Below are positions 16,748-22,843 of a stretch of 53,803 bases of DNA, piece by piece. This DNA is from M55B165 sp051744245. Lineage in GTDB: Bacteria > Actinomycetota > Humimicrobiia > Humimicrobiales > Humimicrobiaceae. The notes under the pieces are model-generated. The model saw only the letters and a program-made list of their open reading frames with translations, did no database searches and was not told the DNA's origin. Made by a program: the position numbers and the translations under genes. The DNA lies in NCBI GenBank assembly GCA_051744245.1, contig JBNJCV010000004.1, positions 1 to 53,803 of the forward strand, given 5' to 3'. The stretch's first letter is position 1. Each line of letters opens with the position of its first letter.

Positions 16748-16819
16748 TTACCATCTTACTGTTGAACAAATTCCAATTAGTGAACCTAAAGCTATTAATA
16801 TTCTCATAATCTTCTTCAT
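16748..16819 (-). CDS. 23-residue hydrophobic peptide, tandem copy 2
   Basis: 24-codon ORF (with stop) starting ATG at 16819 behind a full-strength Shine-Dalgarno AGGAGGTG spaced for efficient initiation. The peptide begins MKKIMRILIALG, continues SLIG and ends ICSTVRW: a basic N-terminus, a hydrophobic core of about 14 residues, one cysteine and a C-terminal Arg-Trp. It is identical in sequence to the copy 113 bp upstream. No family is recognised. It resembles in form secreted pheromone precursors and small membrane-acting type I toxins, and the data do not separate these. The strong ribosome site on two identical copies argues that it is genuinely translated. Confidence 0.7.
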   Translation of the reverse strand: MKKIMRILIALGSLIGICSTVRW

Positions 16820-16860
16820 TTTATTTCACCTCCTTTTTAGGATACTATTACATTTCTGCC

Positions 16861-16932
16861 TTACCATCTTACTGTTGAACAAATTCCAATTAGTGAACCT
16901 AAAGCTATTAATATTCTCATAATCTTCTTCAT
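16861..16932 (-). CDS. 23-residue hydrophobic peptide, tandem copy 1
   Basis: Identical product to copy 2, starting ATG at 16932 with the same AGGAGGTG Shine-Dalgarno. It lies 27 nt after the stop of the 50-residue one-TM protein gene and is probably on the same transcript. Sequence identity with copy 2 extends through the coding region and the ribosome site (87 bp) and then stops abruptly on both sides. The duplicated unit is therefore the gene with its translation signal and no more. Lysines at positions 2-3 and Arg6 precede the hydrophobic stretch, and Cys18 and Trp23 lie near the end. Confidence 0.7.
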   Translation of the reverse strand: MKKIMRILIALGSLIGICSTVRW

Positions 16933-16959
16933 TTTATTTCACCTCCTCGAAATTCATTT

Positions 16960-17112
16960 TTAACCGCTTTCATACCAGGCTTTTATAATTTCAATATATT
17001 GTTTAATCTGCTCATTAAATAAAATTATAAATATGATAATTGCTAAAATAATAATTATCCCAATAGCTAATTTTTCCCAAAAATTCAATTCCTTTTTTTT
17101 ATTTTTACCCAT
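16960..17112 (-). CDS. 50-residue single-TM small protein
   Basis: ORF from ATG 17112 to TAA 16960. A basic N-terminus (MGKNKKKELNFWEK) leads into one strongly hydrophobic isoleucine-rich helix (about residues 15-32), followed by a charged tail ending IKAWYESG. The predicted orientation is N-terminus inside. No Shine-Dalgarno is visible, but the gene starts 15 nt after the stop of the double-HTH gene, so it may rely on coupling. It has no recognised family. Its position directly before the two peptide genes suggests a role in peptide export, immunity or anchoring. This is inference from order only. Confidence 0.6.
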   Translation of the reverse strand: MGKNKKKELNFWEKLAIGIIIILAIIIFIILFNEQIKQYIEIIKAWYESG

Positions 17113-17127
17113 TTACTATTTCAATTT

Positions 17128-17517
17128 CTATACTGAACTTTCTGTCCTGTTTTTAATAAAATCTTCAATGCTGTCTTTTGGAATTCTCCAGGAACTTCTT
17201 CCCTTTCTAATCTTAAAACCCTTCAGTTCACCGGTTTTTAATAAATTCCATATATTGTCAACGGATAATTTTAATATTTTTGCTACCTGGTCTGCTGTAT
17301 ATAGTACCGGGGCTTTTGAATTACCTTTCAGCACCTCTTCTTCGCCTACAAAATTATTAATAAAATTATCCAAATCCTGTTCGCTAATCCTTATTGACTT
17401 TCCTAACCGAATGGCCGGTAATTTTTTTAGCATAACCATCCTTATAATTTCTGACTCGCTAATACCCACTAGTTCTGAAACTTCTTTTATTGTGTATAAT
17501 TTTTTTTGCTCATCCAT
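17128..17517 (-). CDS. tandem excisionase/MerR-type HTH DNA-binding protein
   Basis: 129 residues with two copies of the HTH_17 (excisionase-like winged helix) fold. Domain 1 is at about 7-53 (YTIKEVSELVGISESEIIRM ... LPAIRLGKSIRISEQDLDNFI). Domain 2 is at about 71-122 (YTADQVAKILKLSVDNIWNLL ... KGFKIRKGRSSWRIPKDSIEDFI). Both retain the wing pattern (R-x-x-x-x-R/W-RI). Such proteins bind short tandem DNA sites. The promoter of this operon carries 14-bp direct repeats that would suit a two-domain binder, so autoregulation is plausible. The ATG follows the ATPase stop almost immediately, indicating one operon. Confidence 0.8.
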   Translation of the reverse strand: MDEQKKLYTIKEVSELVGISESEIIRMVMLKKLPAIRLGKSIRISEQDLDNFINNFVGEEEVLKGNSKAPVLYTADQVAKILKLSVDNIWNLLKTGELKGFKIRKGRSSWRIPKDSIEDFIKNRTESSV

Positions 17518-17518
17518 A

Positions 17519-18550
17519 TCAAATTAATTTATTTTCTAGGTCAGTTAACCGATCCTGTAGATTTACAAAACCAAATAAGCTTGGGCCTTCTTCGATATAC
17601 GGAATCTCATTATAAATATTTAAGTTAAGTGCATCCTTTAGTTTTTTTATCCTATCTTCTGGAATATTAACTTTATTAAACAATCCAATTAAATCCTGGC
17701 TATCAGGCAAAAATTTTAAAAAATTATTTGCCCTTAAAATTCCTCCCAGTTGTGGATAAAGAATAAATATAGTTTTTGTTGAAAGATTCAAAACCTCAAA
17801 TGTATTGCTGTCATAATTATCAGGTATATCACAAATAATATAATTATATTTTTTCCTGGCAGAAAATATTAATTCGTGCAGCATGTCAATTTTAAATTTA
17901 TCACTTTGATCTAAACTTAGTGGTGGTTGTATAACATCTAAATTATCATTTATTGTAATGCTTGATTCCCATATAGAATCTGGGACTTGAGTAATATTTT
18001 CTATTAGCACATTTAAGTTCGGGGAAACAGGTATTCCTAAATTAGTAGCCATATCACCAGGACCTTCACAGAAATTAAAATCAATTAGTAAAACTTTTAT
18101 TTTCCTAATTTTACTTATAAAGAAAGCAATATTTACGGCTAAACTAGTTTTCCCTACACCACCTTGTACTGAAAATACAGAAGTTACCTGTTGATTTATT
18201 ATTTTATAATTCTTTTTTTTTACCTTTTTTTCAAAATTTGCAATTGATTCTATAGCTTTTATAACTGCCTCTTCTTCGCTTAAGCTATCCAGGTAATTTC
18301 CATTTATGTTTAATGATTTATTTCCAGTTATTATTAGTTCTGAGCTTGTTTTATTAGTTATAAAGTCCTTTACTTCAACATAACCATTAACATTTTCAGA
18401 TAATATTATGTATTTTGGCATATATTCTTTTATTATTGCTTTATATCTTCTTAAATTATCTAAATACATAATATTAAGCATTTTATTAGTTAATTTTTGT
18501 TTTAGGTAATTATTAATTTTCTTATCCGTTATTATAAAGGTTAACTCCAC
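17519..18550 (-). CDS. ParA/MinD-superfamily ATPase, CpaE/TadZ-like
   Basis: 343 residues. The N-terminal 110 or so residues resemble a degenerate receiver-like module, as in CpaE/TadZ. The deviant Walker A is QGGVGKTS at residues 129-136, and VLLIDFNFCEGPGDMATNLG supplies the Walker A' aspartate. A later YIICDIPDNYD gives the Walker B-like segment. The family-defining signature lysine of KGGxGKT is replaced by glutamine, which in related proteins would affect ATP-dependent dimerisation. CpaE/TadZ-type proteins localise pili or secretion systems, but no pilus genes are present here. The start is GTG after AGGAAT. It heads the operon that includes the double HTH and the tandem peptides. Confidence 0.75.
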   Translation of the reverse strand: MELTFIITDKKINNYLKQKLTNKMLNIMYLDNLRRYKAIIKEYMPKYIILSENVNGYVEVKDFITNKTSSELIITGNKSLNINGNYLDSLSEEEAVIKAIESIANFEKKVKKKNYKIINQQVTSVFSVQGGVGKTSLAVNIAFFISKIRKIKVLLIDFNFCEGPGDMATNLGIPVSPNLNVLIENITQVPDSIWESSITINDNLDVIQPPLSLDQSDKFKIDMLHELIFSARKKYNYIICDIPDNYDSNTFEVLNLSTKTIFILYPQLGGILRANNFLKFLPDSQDLIGLFNKVNIPEDRIKKLKDALNLNIYNEIPYIEEGPSLFGFVNLQDRLTDLENKLI

Positions 18551-18616
18551 TTTTATTCCTAATATTTAGGTTATTATTGCATATTTTTAGCAATTTTGGT
18601 TATTATTAATACATTT

Positions 18617-18645
18617 ATAATACATATTAGTATATTATTTGTCAA
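18617..18645 (-). promoter_or_regulatory. promoter of the ATPase-HTH-peptide operon
   Basis: On the minus strand TTGACA (18645-18640), a spacer of exactly 17 bp and TATTAT (18622-18617) form a near-consensus promoter. Transcription would begin around 18609, leaving a leader of about 60 nt before the GTG start. The spacer is almost filled by one copy of a repeated 14-bp sequence, so protein bound there would exclude RNA polymerase. Confidence 0.7.
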
Positions 18646-18677
18646 TTTTAGTTTAATGTAGCTATATTAGTATATTA
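18624..18677. repeat. candidate operators: 14-bp direct repeats at 40-bp spacing
   Basis: ATATTAGTATATTA occurs at 18624-18637 (inside the promoter spacer) and again at 18664-18677 (upstream of -35). A second short repeat, GGTTATTATT, occurs at 18569 and 18598, near or just after the expected transcription start, with a variant GGTTATATTAT at 18702. The region is very AT-rich, so chance repeats are possible. The placement of the 14-mer is what suggests regulation. Confidence 0.45.
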
Positions 18678-18762
18678 ATTGTTATATAATTATATACTTG
18701 GTTATATTATATAAAATAAAATACAATGAGGGTTAAAAAGGTTTAGATTTTTGTAAATAATA

Positions 18763-18793
18763 GTTAAAAAAGATAAAATTACACTTTTTTAAC
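18763..18793 (-). terminator. A/T-rich hairpin terminator after the division cluster
   Basis: GTTAAAAAAG (18763-18772) is the exact reverse complement of CTTTTTTAAC (18784-18793) with an 11-nt loop. The arms overlap the TAA stop of the DUF167 gene. The stem is mostly A-T, and a U-rich arm would end the transcript of the minus-strand cluster. The strength is uncertain. Confidence 0.45.
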
Positions 18794-19061
18794 CATTATT
18801 CTGAAGTTTACCTAAAATATCGGTATTATCAGCGCATTTAACCGATAGTTTTTTGTAATTTGATTTTTGTCCTGAAATTATACTTATATTACTTTTAGGT
18901 ATTGCCAAAATTTTTGCAAGAAATTCAAGTAAGCTCTTATTTGCCTTACCCCTAACAGGTTTAGCCCTTATCCTTATTTTTATATAATCTTTATATTTCC
19001 CATCAATTTTATTAATGGATGAACCTGGTTTTACATATAAATTAATAATTTCAGTCTTCAT
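18789..19061 (-). CDS. DUF167/YggU family protein
   Basis: Small conserved cytoplasmic protein of unknown function that commonly ends division clusters in Gram-positive lineages. The family pattern is clear: INLYVKPGSSINKIDG, IRIRAKPVRGKANKSLLEFLAKIL and ISIISGQKSNYKKLSV. The ATG at 19061 is preferred because the family alignment starts there and it overlaps the divIVA stop (ATGAAGACTGA). A TTG at 19082 would add seven unsupported residues. Confidence 0.85.
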   Translation of the reverse strand: MKTEIINLYVKPGSSINKIDGKYKDYIKIRIRAKPVRGKANKSLLEFLAKILAIPKSNISIISGQKSNYKKLSVKCADNTDILGKLQNNG

Positions 19062-19761
19062 CAGTCTTGAAAAAATCGTCAATTACGTCTGGATTTGCAA
19101 TATCAACACCTTTGTTTTTCTTCTTTAAATCAAAATCGTCTTCTTCTATATTGCTTTCACTATTTTTTTCTTCCTTATCCTCTTCTTCATTCTCATCTTT
19201 TTCCTCTTCCCGGGAGCCAGTATCATTTTCTCCTATATCCTGGTCTTCTTTATCTTCAACTTCCTCAACCTCTTCTTTGCTAACATCGTCTTCTACCGCT
19301 TCATTTTCAGTCATTGCTTCTTCGTCTACAGTAATGTCTTTAAAATTATGTAATACGCTTTCTATATCACTTTTTAGGCTTAAATATTTACTCTTTATAA
19401 CCTCTATCTCTTCCTGTAAACTATCTTTTTTTGACATTAACTGCTCTATTTCTTTTTCCACCTTTGATTTTCTTTCATTATATTCACTTTCTGCCTCAAA
19501 CTTTGCCTTTTGCTTTATATCTTCAGCTACTTTATGAGCAGATACCAAAGCATCCTGAAGTACTTTTTTCATATCATCCTCATCATTGTTTGTTTCATAC
19601 TTCAGCTTGTCTATCTTTTCGATTAACTCGCTATTTTGCTTATTAAGCTTATCAAATTCTATGGCCAGCAAGTCCAAGAACTTATCAACTTCTTCAGGCT
19701 TATAGCCTTTGAATACGATACGGAATTCTTTTTTTTGAATATCTCCTGAATTTATTGCCAT
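19051..19761 (-). CDS. divIVA: DivIVA-like cell-pole/septum protein
   Basis: The N-terminal 50 residues contain the DivIVA membrane-binding hairpin and first coiled coil (EFRIVFKGYKPEEVDKFLDLL). A long heptad coiled coil follows to about residue 140. The remaining 95 residues are extremely acidic (runs such as EEVEEVEDKEDQDIGE), with a final KGVDIANPDVIDDFFKTDED. DivIVA (Wag31 in actinobacteria) binds curved membrane at septa and poles and organises growth and division. The acidic tail is longer and more acidic than in Bacillus DivIVA and may be a partner-docking region. It is located at the end of the ftsZ-sepF-yggT group, its usual context. Confidence 0.85.
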   Translation of the reverse strand: MAINSGDIQKKEFRIVFKGYKPEEVDKFLDLLAIEFDKLNKQNSELIEKIDKLKYETNNDEDDMKKVLQDALVSAHKVAEDIKQKAKFEAESEYNERKSKVEKEIEQLMSKKDSLQEEIEVIKSKYLSLKSDIESVLHNFKDITVDEEAMTENEAVEDDVSKEEVEEVEDKEDQDIGENDTGSREEEKDENEEEDKEEKNSESNIEEDDFDLKKKNKGVDIANPDVIDDFFKTDED

Positions 19762-19772
19762 GATTCCTCCTT

Positions 19773-20063
19773 TTATATTAATGCCCTATAAATAATTATT
19801 CTTAATAGAAAAATGATAAATTGTATAACTAAAATAGCCGCAATAAATGATAGATCCAAATATGCCCCTCCGATCCTTATAGAAGGTATTATTTTTTTAA
19901 ATGTCCGCAGAAAAGGTTCGGTAATTTCAATTATAAATCGGTATAAGGTTAGCCATACCCCCCTCCTGGGAGAAACCTTAAACCAGCTTAATATAACTCT
20001 TATTATAATTATCCATACATAAATTTGTAATACATAAATAAACAATTCGAAAACAAACCGCAT
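19773..20063 (-). CDS. yggT: YggT family membrane protein
   Basis: 96-residue inner-membrane protein with two helices. It has the family motif WIIIIRVILSWFKVSPRRGVWLTLYRFIIEITEPFLRTFKKIIPSIRIGGAYLD region (about residues 16-70) and a final hydrophobic helix. YggT proteins have a poorly defined role in envelope or division homeostasis and sit between sepF and divIVA in many Gram-positive genomes, as here. It starts ATG behind a GGAGGAT-type Shine-Dalgarno. Confidence 0.9.
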   Translation of the reverse strand: MRFVFELFIYVLQIYVWIIIIRVILSWFKVSPRRGVWLTLYRFIIEITEPFLRTFKKIIPSIRIGGAYLDLSFIAAILVIQFIIFLLRIIIYRALI

Positions 20064-20074
20064 CTCAATCCTCC

Positions 20075-20893
20075 TTAACTATTCAGCATATTTTCTAGTT
20101 CCCCAGCCCTTTTAAAAGCACTGTCAATAGCATCACTTACTATTTTTTCAAAGCCAGCCTTATGAAATATTTCCAAGGCTTTCTCAGTTGTTCCTCCAGG
20201 AGAAGTAACCATATCAATTAGCTGTGAAATGTCTCCCCCTTTTCTTTTTAAAATTTCAGCAGATCCTTCCATAGTTCCAATAACTAGCTTTTTGACTATT
20301 TCCGGATCTATACCATTTTTAATCCCGCCTTCTATAATACATTTACAGAATAAAAAGAAATAAGCAGGTCCACTTCCGCTTAATGCTGTAACCAGATTCT
20401 GAAACTTTTCCTCTATTTCTACTATTTCACCCATGCCACTTAAAAGACTTACAGTAAAGTTTAATTCTTTTCCAGTCGCGTATTTGCCCTTGCTGATTGC
20501 AAAAACGCCTTTGTTCACCAAAGCAGGGGTGTTGGGCATAACTCTTATAACTGGTACCTTCCCTCCTATTTTATTTTCAATATAGTATGTAGGTATACCT
20601 GCTATTATACTTATAAACTTACTGTTTCCTATAAATTCTTTTACTTTTTTTAAAAGCTCTTCTATATTCTGGGGCTTTACTGCCAATAAAACATACTCTG
20701 AAGACTCCAGTATTTCTTGTATAGACTTTGCTGGTATTACCCTGTAATTCTCCTCCATATAAAGGTTCCTGTCTTCTTTCTGGTCATAGACAATAATTTC
20801 CTTTTCTTTTATTTTACCCTGGCTTAATATACCAGCTGCCAGAGCCTCGCCCATATTACCGCAACCTATAATCCCTAATCTATACTTTAACAA
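20075..20893 (-). CDS. proC: pyrroline-5-carboxylate reductase
   Basis: NAD(P)H-dependent reduction of pyrroline-5-carboxylate to proline. It has an N-terminal Rossmann motif IGIIGCGNMGEALAAGIL, a VLLAVKPQNIEE segment, VIRVMPNTPALVNKG (about residues 115-130) and the substrate-site ALSGSGPAYFFLFCK and MVTSPGGTTEKALEIF signatures. At 272 residues it is full-length. Placement of proC between sepF and yggT is seen in Gram-positive division clusters. Start ATG at 20893, two bases from the sepF stop. Confidence 0.95.
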   Translation of the reverse strand: MLKYRLGIIGCGNMGEALAAGILSQGKIKEKEIIVYDQKEDRNLYMEENYRVIPAKSIQEILESSEYVLLAVKPQNIEELLKKVKEFIGNSKFISIIAGIPTYYIENKIGGKVPVIRVMPNTPALVNKGVFAISKGKYATGKELNFTVSLLSGMGEIVEIEEKFQNLVTALSGSGPAYFFLFCKCIIEGGIKNGIDPEIVKKLVIGTMEGSAEILKRKGGDISQLIDMVTSPGGTTEKALEIFHKAGFEKIVSDAIDSAFKRAGELENMLNS

Positions 20894-20894
20894 T

Positions 20895-21374
20895 TTAATC
20901 CCCCTGAAAGTGATTAAATAAACCCTTTTCCCTTAACAGTTCTTCATCTTCGGATGTTACCTCCACATTATGGGGAGTTATTAAAAATACCCTTTCGGCG
21001 ACTTTTTTAATACTCCCTTCTAATGCATAAGTTAAGCCACTGCAAAAATCAACTATTCTTTTTGACAACTCAGTATTAGTCTTTTGTAAGTTAATAATAA
21101 CAGGGATATTATTTTTAAAATTATCCCCGATCACCTTCATTTCGTTAAAATCGTGGGGTTCTGCAATAAAAACCCTTGTTTTTATCTCTTTTCTTTCACT
21201 TCTTAATAAAGACACTTTTCTTTTTCTTTCCCTTAAAGGCTTAACATTATTGTTGTTATAATTATTATAATACTTAGATTTTACTTCATCACTATTTCCG
21301 TCATCTTCAAAGCTTTCTTCCCCAGGCTCAATGAAACCTAAAAATGCAAGTGTTCTTTTAAATAAACCACCCAT
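20895..21374 (-). CDS. sepF: cell division protein SepF
   Basis: Membrane-tethered FtsZ anchor. The N-terminal amphipathic helix (MGGLFKRTLAFLGF) is followed by an acidic, asparagine-rich linker and then the SepF core (about residues 65-150): VFIAEPHDFNEMKVIGDNFKNNIPVIINLQKTNTELSKRIVDFCSGLTYALEGSIKKV, ending VFLITPHNVEV. The 159-residue length is typical. It coexists with ftsA in this cluster, so the cell has two FtsZ membrane anchors. Confidence 0.95.
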   Translation of the reverse strand: MGGLFKRTLAFLGFIEPGEESFEDDGNSDEVKSKYYNNYNNNNVKPLRERKRKVSLLRSERKEIKTRVFIAEPHDFNEMKVIGDNFKNNIPVIINLQKTNTELSKRIVDFCSGLTYALEGSIKKVAERVFLITPHNVEVTSEDEELLREKGLFNHFQGD

Positions 21375-21385
21375 TTTTATCTCCC

Positions 21386-22060
21386 TTATTTAAAAATTAT
21401 TGATCCTACCCTTATCATGGTAGCCCCCTCTTCTATAGCTATCCTATAATCGTTACTCATGCCCATAGACAGTTCTGTTAGCTTCAAATCTACAAATTTT
21501 TTATTAAATTCCTTTTTAATTACACTAAGCCTTTTAAATATTTCCCTAATTAAATTAAAATCACTTGTGTATGGAGCCATGGTCATAAATCCCCTCAACT
21601 CAATATTTTTAATCCCTTTAGCTTCAATTATAAAATTATTAATATCTCTTTCTGAAATTCCATACTTTGATTCTTCCCCTGATATATTTACCTCTATTAG
21701 GACTTTTTGTACTTTATTATTCTTTTCTGCTTCCCTTCCAACTTTTTTCAAAGTTTTAATTTTATCTATTGAATGTATATACTCAACAACTGGTACTACC
21801 AGTTTTGCCTTCCTGCTTTGTAAATGGCCTATAAAATGCCAGATTGCATCCCCTTTTATACCTTTTGATTTTTCTAAAAGATCCGAAGCCCTATTTTCAC
21901 CAAAATTTTTAATACCTAAGCCAAGCACTTCCTGTATTTGTTTAACATCAGCATATTTGGTAGCAGCTATAATGCATATTCCATCCGGGTCTCTGTTTGT
22001 TTTGTAGCAAACTTCTGCTATGTTTTCCCTCAGTTTGTCAACCTTTATTTTAAAATTCAT
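21386..22060 (-). CDS. yggS: PLP homeostasis protein (YggS/PLPBP/COG0325)
   Basis: Single-domain alanine-racemase-fold protein that binds PLP and balances vitamin B6 and amino-acid metabolism. It is not a racemase. The PLP lysine is in IIAATKYADVKQIQE (about residue 33). GENRASDLLEK, WHFIGHLQSRKAK, VLIEVNISGEESKYG, LRGFMTMAP, LSMGMSNDYRIAIEEGATMIRVGS are the family landmarks. The 224-residue length is normal. It is three bases from pgeF and in its standard place between pgeF and sepF. Confidence 0.95.
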   Translation of the reverse strand: MNFKIKVDKLRENIAEVCYKTNRDPDGICIIAATKYADVKQIQEVLGLGIKNFGENRASDLLEKSKGIKGDAIWHFIGHLQSRKAKLVVPVVEYIHSIDKIKTLKKVGREAEKNNKVQKVLIEVNISGEESKYGISERDINNFIIEAKGIKNIELRGFMTMAPYTSDFNLIREIFKRLSVIKKEFNKKFVDLKLTELSMGMSNDYRIAIEEGATMIRVGSIIFK

Positions 22061-22062
22061 AC

Positions 22063-22839
22063 CTATTTCCTTATTACTGCTATAGCCCCTTGTCTTCCGG
22101 TTATTTTATTCCTCCTATAAGAATAAAATCTTTGGTCACAAAAAGTACAAATACTGCAATCGTAGATGTTTTTAGGTGGTATATTAAAGTCTAAAATTTG
22201 ATTTTTATTTATCCTTACTAAATCCAAAAAAGCCTGCCCCTTTTCTAAATGATAAAATTTCTTATCCCCAAATTCTTTTATAAATAACTCCACCCTGTCT
22301 TTAGGCACCCCATAACAGCACTTCCTTATTGAAGGGCCGATATAAAATAGCAAAGCTTTAGAGTTAAAATTATCTTTCAGGAACTTAATTGTTTTTTGTA
22401 CTATTCTATTTAAAGTTCCCTTCCAGCCTGCATGAACTGCAGCCACCACTTTCTTTAGCTCGTCTACAATAATAATTAGGTTACAGTCAGCCCCCATTAC
22501 CATTAACGGTATATTTTTAAGGTTGGTAACAAGTGCATCCGCTTCAGGAATTTCCTTGTTTTCTAAATTTTTTAAAAATATTATTTTATCTGAATGTGAC
22601 TGTTTTAAATATTGCATAGGGTTATTTAATCCTAGCGCCTTTCGTAATTTATACCTATTCCTCTTTAGCGGTTCTAATCCATCTCCAACATGGAAAGCCA
22701 GGTTTAATGAGCTATATTCCCCCTTGCTGTAGCCTCCCAGCCGGGAAGTAAAATAAATATCAACTCCACATTTTTCATGTAACCCCGGAGCAGAATACAA
22801 AAGTATTTCCTCCAACACCCTTTCTTTAATTTTACACAT
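22063..22839 (-). CDS. pgeF: peptidoglycan editing factor PgeF (YfiH/YlmD laccase-domain)
   Basis: Zn-dependent enzyme. Family members remove mis-incorporated residues such as L-Ser-bearing muropeptides from peptidoglycan precursors, and also show purine-nucleoside activity. The three metal ligands are visible in KQSHSDKI (His), MGADCNLIIIV (Cys) and AVHAGWKGTLNRI (His), and YIGPSIRKCCYGVPKD and DNRFYSYRR-like (DQRFYSYRRNKITGRQGAI) segments follow. 258 residues, full length. Located directly after ftsZ as in many Gram-positive genomes. A GTG or ATG choice does not arise: ATG at 22839. Confidence 0.93.
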   Translation of the reverse strand: MCKIKERVLEEILLYSAPGLHEKCGVDIYFTSRLGGYSKGEYSSLNLAFHVGDGLEPLKRNRYKLRKALGLNNPMQYLKQSHSDKIIFLKNLENKEIPEADALVTNLKNIPLMVMGADCNLIIIVDELKKVVAAVHAGWKGTLNRIVQKTIKFLKDNFNSKALLFYIGPSIRKCCYGVPKDRVELFIKEFGDKKFYHLEKGQAFLDLVRINKNQILDFNIPPKNIYDCSICTFCDQRFYSYRRNKITGRQGAIAVIRK

Positions 22840-22843
22840 TAAA

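Larger units (their letters stand above)
16748..16947. repeat. tandem direct repeat, 2 x 87 bp with 113-bp period
   Basis: 16748-16834 and 16861-16947 are identical over 87 bp. The intervening 26 bp and the outside flanks are unrelated. The perfect identity, including third codon positions, indicates a recent duplication or continuing homogenisation. Confidence 0.95.

Noticed and set aside
16748..16947. CRISPR or insertion-sequence remnant
   Set aside because: There are only two repeats, each is an open frame with a ribosome site, and there are no terminal inverted repeats, transposase or cas genes.
18551..18788. Possible replication origin or iteron region in the AT-rich stretch with repeats
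   Set aside because: Only two to three short repeats occur, there are no DnaA-box clusters, and the repeats are better explained by promoter operators of the adjacent operon.
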